This document shows, one piece after another, positions 63,440-64,000 of a stretch of 64,000 nucleotides of DNA (its first letter is position 1; each line of letters opens with the position of its first letter). The stretch covers positions 1 to 64,000 of the forward strand of contig VLJF02000035.1 in the NCBI GenBank assembly GCA_008360975.2, read 5' to 3'. A model generated the notes under the pieces. That model made no database searches, was not told the DNA's origin, and saw only the letters and a list, made by a program, of their open reading frames with translations. This DNA is from Lichenostomus cassidix. Taxonomy: Eukaryota > Chordata > Aves > Passeriformes > Meliphagidae. The position numbers and the translations under genes were made by a program.

Positions 63440-64000
63440 GTGGTGGTGGCGCGGTGGCGTTGTCACCCCCGAGGTGTCCTTGTCCCTCTGAGACCCCTGA
63501 GGTGTCCTTGTCACTCTGAGACCCTCTTGGTTGTTGTCACCTGGAGACTCTCGAGGTGTCTTTGTCCCTCTGAGACCCTGGAGACCCCCGAGGTGTCCTT
63601 GTCCCTCTGAGACCCCCCTGGTTGTTGTCCCCTGGAGACCCTCGAGGTGTCCTTGTCCCTCTGAGACCCCCGAGGTGTCCCTGTCCCTCTGGTCGTTGTC
63701 CCCTGGAGACCCCCGAGGTGTCCTTGTCTCCTGGAGTCCCCTGGGTGCCCTGGGGATGTCCCCAAGGTCCCTGGGATACTGTGGGATGTCTCGGGGTGAT
63801 GTCCCCGATGTCCCGGTGATGTCCCCAACGTCCCTGGGGTGTCCCGGGGTGATGTCCCCAATGCTCAGGGAATGTCCCGGTGATGTCCCCAATGTCCCTG
63901 GGCTGTCCCGGTAATGTCCCCAGTGCCCGGTGGTGTCCCGGCGATGTCCCCAATGTCCCTGGGCTGTCCCGGTGATGTCCCCAATGCCCGCTGGTGTCCC
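63440..64000. repeat. CCCCGAGGTGTCCTTGTCCCTCTGAGA array (PPP1R13L intron 7)
   Basis: Units of about 30-45 bp (gaggtgtccttgtccctctg), then gtcccggtgatgtccccaat units to the window end. Confidence 0.88.

Noticed and set aside
1..64000. tRNA, rRNA, snoRNA genes and LINE/LTR elements
   Set aside because: I looked for tRNA box-like and retroelement coding motifs by eye and found none; a tRNAscan or RepeatMasker run would be needed to be certain.

Overview
The window looks like a gene-dense, repeat-saturated stretch of a bird (sauropsid) microchromosome. This rests on compact vertebrate genes with short phase-matched exons, CpG-rich promoters, and introns made almost wholly of short tandem repeats, with no LINE/CR1, LTR or SINE element recognisable by eye. 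Five genes can be assembled exon by exon from splice sites, reading phase and remembered family sequence. They are CLPTM1 (3' two thirds, + strand, 1878-29764), a CIPC-family gene (CLOCK-interacting pacemaker-like, +, 35300-37386), ERCC1 (complete, +, 38885-43651), POLR1G/CD3EAP (complete, - strand, 44877-47917) and PPP1R13L/iASPP (5' two thirds, +, 52261-63435, running off the window). Identified coding sequence totals about 5.3 kb, roughly 8 percent of the window.

Layout. 1-29764: nine CLPTM1 exons separated by introns of 0.7-8 kb. 29765-34080: CLPTM1 3' UTR with a five-copy repeat, then TTTTGGGG-type and other G-rich arrays. 33797-34200: seven tandem E2F/CCAAT-like units and five CACGTG E-boxes, upstream of the CIPC-like gene. 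38.1-43.7 kb: ERCC1. 43.66-44.87 kb: a roughly 90-bp repeat array between the convergent ERCC1 and POLR1G 3' ends. 44.9-48.1 kb: POLR1G and its promoter. 48.3-52.0 kb: arrays only. 52.05-64 kb: PPP1R13L with array-filled introns. ERCC1, POLR1G and PPP1R13L are also neighbours in mammals, where ERCC1 and POLR1G are convergent. A CIPC paralogue between CLPTM1 and ERCC1 is not something I know from mammals.

The most unusual signal is architectural. Many intron arrays are anchored on splice junctions and carry copies of the exon edge itself: acceptor plus first exon bases, or last exon bases plus donor. I call these exon-edge shadows. The clearest is an 8-kb array after CLPTM1 exon 7 of the window, with about 46 donor-bearing copies of the exon's 3' end. 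Others precede the last two CLPTM1 exons, and ERCC1 introns 3 and 4 have them too. One CLPTM1 intron ends in an array whose unit is a branch-point-like CTAAC plus polypyrimidine tract. The pattern suggests that minisatellites nucleate at splice junctions and expand into the intron, leaving large numbers of decoy splice sites. All counts are by eye; no alignment or expression data were available.
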